From: Pseudomonas sp. FP2335
Lineage (GTDB): Bacteria > Pseudomonadota > Gammaproteobacteria > Pseudomonadales > Pseudomonadaceae
Reading direction: 5' to 3'
Assembly (NCBI RefSeq): GCF_030687535.1
Contig: NZ_CP117437.1
Span: forward strand, 2,315,501 to 2,379,500
Length of the DNA stretch: 64,000 nt
A program made the translations under genes and the position numbers. This document shows positions 49,858-64,000 of the stretch, piece by piece; the first letter of the stretch is position 1, and each line of letters opens with the position of its first letter. The notes below the pieces were generated by a model, which saw only the letters and a program-made list of their open reading frames with translations, did not search any database and was not told the origin of the DNA.

Positions 49858-51213
49858 ATGCAAAACCCTATGCAACGCCCGCTATGGCAGATCTACCTGA
49901 TCTTCCTGGCGCCGATGGTGCTATCCAACTTCCTGCAAAGTTTTTCCGGCACGCTCAACGGCATCTACGTCGGGCAGATGCTCGGCACCCAGGCGCTGGC
50001 GGCGGTGTCGGGGATGTTTCCCATCGTGTTTTTCTTTATCGCCCTGGTCATCGGCCTGGGGGCGGGCGCCTCGGTGCTGATCGGCCAGGCGTGGGGCGCG
50101 CAGGAGACAGGGCTGGTCAAGGTGATCACCGGCGCGACCCTGACCCTGGGCGCATTGGTGGGGGTGATCGCGGCGGTGCTCGGCAGCTTGTTTGCGCGTC
50201 CGGCGTTGCAGGCGTTGGGCACGCCGGTTGACGTGTTGGACGATGCGGTCGGCTATGCGCAGATGATGATGCTGATCATGCCGCTGCTGCTGGTGTTCAT
50301 CCTCTACACCCAACTGCTGCGCGGTGTCAGCGATACGGTGTCACCTTTGCTGGCGCTGATGGTCTCGACCCTGGTCGGGCTGCTGCTGACCCCGGCGCTG
50401 ATCCGGGGCTGGATCGGCCTGCCGCCCATGGGTATCCAGAGCGCGGTGTATGCCGGGCTGGTGGGTAACGCTTCGGCCATGCTGTTTCTGATCCTGCGCC
50501 TGCGCCATAAAAATCATGTGATGGCCCCCGACCGTGAACTGCTGGCGGCCCTGCGCCTGGACCGCGTGATCCTCGGTAAAGTCCTGCGCATCGGTTTGCC
50601 CACTGGCTTGCAGATGGTGGTGTTGTCGCTGTCGGAATTGGTCATCCTTGCCCTGGTTAACAGCCATGGCTCCCAGGCCACCGCGGCCTATGGCGCGGTG
50701 ACGCAGATCGTCAACTACGTACAGTTTCCGGCGCTGTCGATTGCCATCACTGCATCGATCCTCGGCGCCCAGGCGATTGGCGCGGGGCGGCTGGAGCGTA
50801 TCGGGCCGATCCTGCGCACCGGGCTGCTGATCAATACTTGCCTCACTGGTGGCTTGATCGTGCTGGGTTACTTGCTGTCGCACTGGTTGCTTGGCCTGTT
50901 CATCACCGAGGACGCGGCGCGGGTGAGTGCCGAGCACCTGCTGCATATCATGCTGTGGAGCATCCTGGTGTTTGGCTTCCAGGCCGTGGTCGGCGGCATC
51001 ATGCGGGCCAGCGGGGTGGTGCTGATGCCGGTGGCGATCTCGATCTTCTGCGTGCTCTGCGTGGAGCTGCCGATGGCCTATCTGTTCAACGCGCACTTCG
51101 GCCTGGAAGGCGTGTGGATGGCGTTTCCGGTGACTTACCTGGCGATGCTCGGGTTGCAGGTCACGTATTACCGCCTGGTATGGCGACACAAGCAGATCAC
51201 GCGGTTGGTGTGA
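49858..51213 (+). CDS. MATE-family multidrug efflux protein
   Basis: A 451-residue inner-membrane exporter with about twelve hydrophobic segments in two halves. Family blocks: LAPMVLSNFLQSFSGTLNGIYVGQMLG at the start, GAGASVLIGQAWGAQ, LRGVSDTV, and in the second half LPTGLQMVVLSLSELVILALVNSHG and LSIAITASILGAQAIGAGR. ATG 49858 is preferred, with the next ATG at 49870 possible. It probably exports cationic compounds by Na+ or H+ antiport. The last 17 bp overlap the convergent TetR gene. Confidence 0.92.
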   Translation: MQNPMQRPLWQIYLIFLAPMVLSNFLQSFSGTLNGIYVGQMLGTQALAAVSGMFPIVFFFIALVIGLGAGASVLIGQAWGAQETGLVKVITGATLTLGALVGVIAAVLGSLFARPALQALGTPVDVLDDAVGYAQMMMLIMPLLLVFILYTQLLRGVSDTVSPLLALMVSTLVGLLLTPALIRGWIGLPPMGIQSAVYAGLVGNASAMLFLILRLRHKNHVMAPDRELLAALRLDRVILGKVLRIGLPTGLQMVVLSLSELVILALVNSHGSQATAAYGAVTQIVNYVQFPALSIAITASILGAQAIGAGRLERIGPILRTGLLINTCLTGGLIVLGYLLSHWLLGLFITEDAARVSAEHLLHIMLWSILVFGFQAVVGGIMRASGVVLMPVAISIFCVLCVELPMAYLFNAHFGLEGVWMAFPVTYLAMLGLQVTYYRLVWRHKQITRLV

Positions 51214-51784
51214 GTTTAAGGCCGCCCAGCAGCAGCTCCAAACCGAGCAAGCCTTCTTGTAGCCGCGCGTCCGGGTGTTCATTCCGGGCAATCCACAGCG
51301 CGGTGCTGACCAGGCTGCCGTTGATCAACTGAGCCAATGCCTGGCTCGGGGCCGGGTGGATCACCCCGGCTTGCATCAAGCCTTCCAGCAGTTGGCGCAG
51401 CGATGCCACGCAGTGTTGCTGGGAGCCGGTGTCTCCCAGCACGGCAGGGGCATCCTGCAACACGATGCGCTGGATCTCGCTGTCCTGGGCCATGCCCAGA
51501 TACGTCCGGCAGCGCTCACAGAAGCCCACCCAGGGGTCCAGGGCCTGGTCGGTGATGTGCTGCAAACGCGCATCCATCTCGCTGTCGAGTTGCGCCACCA
51601 CGGCAGCCAATAGACCTTTCTTGTCACCGAAGTGATGGTACAAGGCACCGCGGGTCAGACCGGCGCGGGCGGTAAAGTCGTCCATCGAGGTGTTGGCGTA
51701 CCCTTGAGTGGCAAACGCCTGGCGCGCGCTGGCGATCAGCCGGGCGCGGGTGTCTTCGATCATTTCAGCACGGGCTCGGCTCAT
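51197..51784 (-). CDS. TetR-family transcriptional regulator
   Basis: A 195-residue repressor. The helix-turn-helix is at about 10-55 (ARLIASARQAFATQGYANTSMDDFTARAGLTRGALYHHFGDKKGL), and the ligand domain follows. MSRARAEM at 51784 is the start; the frame extends to 51919 over the operators. It is divergent from the MFS gene, with two identical-type palindromes between, so it most likely represses that gene and itself. Its sequence resembles AcrR/TtgR-like repressors of efflux pumps. Confidence 0.92.
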   Translation of the reverse strand: MSRARAEMIEDTRARLIASARQAFATQGYANTSMDDFTARAGLTRGALYHHFGDKKGLLAAVVAQLDSEMDARLQHITDQALDPWVGFCERCRTYLGMAQDSEIQRIVLQDAPAVLGDTGSQQHCVASLRQLLEGLMQAGVIHPAPSQALAQLINGSLVSTALWIARNEHPDARLQEGLLGLELLLGGLKLTPTA

Positions 51785-51815
51785 GGGGGGCTCGTTATGG
51801 GCAAGTGAGTGATTG

Positions 51816-51832
51816 ACATACGGTGCGTATGT
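51816..51832. promoter_or_regulatory. TetR operator 1
   Basis: ACATACG-GTG-CGTATGT, perfect 7-nt arms with a 3-nt spacer, 32 nt upstream of the TetR start. Its centre is 32 nt from that of operator 2, about three helix turns. Confidence 0.8.
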
Positions 51833-51847
51833 TAAGCATGATTCGTC

Positions 51848-51864
51848 ACATACGTATCGTATGT
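51848..51864. promoter_or_regulatory. TetR operator 2
   Basis: ACATACG-TAT-CGTATGT, the same arms as operator 1, 62 nt before the MFS start. Two identical half-site pairs at helical phase suggest cooperative binding of two dimers. Confidence 0.8.
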
Positions 51865-51925
51865 ATTTTGCCTTGATCGCTTCAAATGGCAAACCCCAAG
51901 GCGCAGAAGAAGAGGTCAAGAAGAG

Positions 51926-53098
51926 ATGGCAAACCCCTATGCCGCGTTATTCCAGGTGCCAGGCGCGCGGGCTTTTGTGCTGGCCGGCATGCTTGCGCGC
52001 ATGCCGGTGTCGATGACCGGCATCGGCCTGATCACCATGCTCGCCCAAGTGCATGGCGGCTATGGCCTGGCGGGCTCGGTGGCGGCGGTGTTTGCGTTGG
52101 CCACGGCATTTTGTGCACCGCAGGTTTCACGGTTGGTGGACCGTTATGGCCAGGGCCGGGTGCTGCCCATCGCCGCGTTGATCGGCGGCGGTGGCTTGTT
52201 GATGGTGCTGCTGTGTACCCGATTGCAGGCGCCGGGCTGGACGTTGTTCCTGTTCGCCGCCCTGGCCGGTTGCATGCCGAACATGTCCGCCATGGTGCGG
52301 GCGCGCTGGACCGAGTTGTACCGTGGGCAACCCAAACTGCAAACCGCGTTTGCCCTGGAATCGGTGCTGGATGAGGTGTGCTTTATCATCGGCCCGCCGA
52401 TTTCGGTGGGCTTGAGCGTAGTGCTGTTCCCGGAGGCCGGGCCGCTGGTCGCCGCCCTGTTGCTGGCGGTGGGCGTCACCACCTTTGTGTTGCAGCGTGA
52501 AACCGAACCGCCCGTGCATGTGCACCACGACCACCACAGCGGCTGGTTGATCGCGTCGCCATCCGTGCTGATCCTGATGATCCTGCTGCTGGCCATGGGC
52601 GTGATCGTCGGCGTGGTGGACGTGGTCAGCGTGGCCTTCGCCCAGCACCAGGGCCAGCCGGCGGCGGCGAGCATTGTGTTGTCGGTGTACGCCATCGGCT
52701 CGTGCCTCGCCGGGTTGGTCTTTGGCACGCTCAAGCTCAAGGCGCCGCTGCCCCGGCAGTTCCTGTATTGCGGCGTGGCCACGGCGTTGACCACCTTGCC
52801 GCTGTTGCTGGTGACCAACATCCCGGGGCTGGCGGTGACGATCTTTATTTCCGGCCTGTTCTTCGCGCCAACCCTGATCGTGTCCATGGCCCTGGTGGAG
52901 CGCATCGTCTCACCCAGCCGCCTGACCGAAGGCATGACCTGGCTGATCACCGGCCTGAGCATCGGCGTGGCCATCGGTGCCGCCAGCTCCGGCTGGATGA
53001 TCGACCACTTTGGCGCCACCAGCGGATTCTGGGTGGCGTTGGTGGCGGGGGCAGTGGTGGCGGGGTCAGCGGTGCTTGGGTATCGGCGATTGGGCTGA
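51926..53098 (+). CDS. Major facilitator superfamily transporter
   Basis: A 390-residue inner-membrane transporter with about twelve hydrophobic segments. The central loop (about 193-204) holds HVHHDHHSG, a His cluster suggesting metal contact or simple composition. The family is the sugar-efflux/drug type with GRVLPIAALIG, FALESVLDEVCFIIGPPISVGL and WLITGLSIGVAIGAASSGWMIDHFGA. It is divergent from TetR under twin operators, so it is probably an inducible exporter. agaggt precedes ATG. Confidence 0.9.
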   Translation: MANPYAALFQVPGARAFVLAGMLARMPVSMTGIGLITMLAQVHGGYGLAGSVAAVFALATAFCAPQVSRLVDRYGQGRVLPIAALIGGGGLLMVLLCTRLQAPGWTLFLFAALAGCMPNMSAMVRARWTELYRGQPKLQTAFALESVLDEVCFIIGPPISVGLSVVLFPEAGPLVAALLLAVGVTTFVLQRETEPPVHVHHDHHSGWLIASPSVLILMILLLAMGVIVGVVDVVSVAFAQHQGQPAAASIVLSVYAIGSCLAGLVFGTLKLKAPLPRQFLYCGVATALTTLPLLLVTNIPGLAVTIFISGLFFAPTLIVSMALVERIVSPSRLTEGMTWLITGLSIGVAIGAASSGWMIDHFGATSGFWVALVAGAVVAGSAVLGYRRLG

Positions 53099-53218
53099 TC
53101 AGCCAATCGTTGGGAGCGGCTGTGCGCAGTGATGTTGTAAAAACTCGTTCAATGCCTGGCGTGTCAGGTCATCTTCGATGGAGCCAATGTAGCCGTTGTG
53201 TTTCAGTCGGTTGTTCAC
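53099..53218 (-). pseudogene. Internally deleted HicB-type antitoxin remnant
   Basis: A 39-codon frame beginning GTG: MNNRLKHNGYIGSIE, then DDLTRQALNEFLQHHC. The first part matches the start of HicB-like antitoxins (MNN-LKH-GYIGSIE), the second their C-terminal ribbon-helix-helix (N-LTRQALNEFL-HH). The roughly 80 residues that normally separate them are missing, with the frame kept. No HicA toxin is next to it. It lies in the 298-bp gap between the MFS gene and the NRPS. Confidence 0.55.
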
Positions 53219-53316
53219 TGAATCAGGTCTTCTGATTTCAATTGTTCGATGATCTGGCGCCGAACCTAGTGTTTCAGTTCGTTGATGACACTCGGTAGCA
53301 CGCCTTTTACCCCGCG

Positions 53317-53340
53317 CTAATTTTTCCCTCTCCGGTTCGT
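53317..53340 (+). promoter_or_regulatory. Possible PvdS (iron-starvation) box
   Basis: CTAAT (53317-53321), 16 nt, then CGT (53338-53340). The PvdS consensus is TAAAT-N16-CGT, so the spacing and CGT fit but one A of the -35 triplet is missing. It lies 55 nt before the NRPS start. Confidence 0.4.
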
Positions 53341-53395
53341 TTTATAGGGACGACGTGCCTTTGTGCTTCCCGCCTATTGCTCCGGACTCCAAGAA

Positions 53396-64000
<10,605 letters not shown>

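Overview
The window is high-GC DNA with the gene content of a fluorescent Pseudomonas (P. fluorescens group). Evidence includes Pseudomonas REP palindromes (gtgggagcgggcttgctcgcg and its complement), a locus syntenic with P. aeruginosa PA0690-PA0701 (pdtA-phdA-pdtB and a Ton-like cassette), an nrtR/pncA/pncB/nadE cluster, a mannitol-type regulator and binding protein, and a large nonribosomal peptide synthetase (NRPS) of pyoverdine side-chain type running off the right edge. No rRNA, tRNA, CRISPR array, prophage or intact insertion sequence was seen.

Layout. 0.5-24.9 kb: a phosphate-starvation island. A DING/PstS-like phosphate-binding protein is followed by the 4189-residue TpsA exoprotein PdtA. 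Next come a Phd-like protein, the TpsB transporter PdtB, ExbB/ExbD/TonB-like energisers, a porin, a coiled-coil periplasmic protein, a YbjN-type protein, a parvulin isomerase and a LysR-type regulator. Three Pho-box-like direct repeats precede the DING gene, pdtA and phdA. The last two lie in a shared block of about 34 nt, consistent with PhoB acting with the ECF sigma factor VreI. 25-39 kb: housekeeping and transport genes (histidine phosphatase, cobF, esterase, Kef-type antiporter, EamA and YdcZ-type transporters, a hydrolase-YaaW fusion, mntH, two AraC and one LysR regulators, a XapX mini-protein, a quinone-oxidoreductase-like enzyme).

39-48 kb: a nucleoside uptake pair (Tsx channel plus NUP-family protein) below a PurR-like palindrome; a reduced polyol locus (mtlR-like regulator, mtlE-like binding protein, sorbitol-type dehydrogenase, but no permease, ATPase, mannitol dehydrogenase or kinases); and the NAD salvage cluster under an NrtR-type operator. 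48.1-49.4 kb: a less GC-rich insert-like segment. It encodes a three-repeat protein of unknown function behind a textbook hrp box (GGAACC-N16-CCACNNA), so it is a candidate HrpL-controlled type III secreted protein. 49.5-53.2 kb: REP clusters, a MATE exporter, a TetR/MFS divergent pair with twin operators, and a hicB antitoxin remnant. 53.4 kb to the end: an NRPS with domains C-A-T-E-C-A-T-C-A, read as Ser(epimerised)-Ser-basic residue, behind a possible PvdS box.

Many long antisense frames in the GC-rich pdtA and NRPS genes are shadows and are not annotated.
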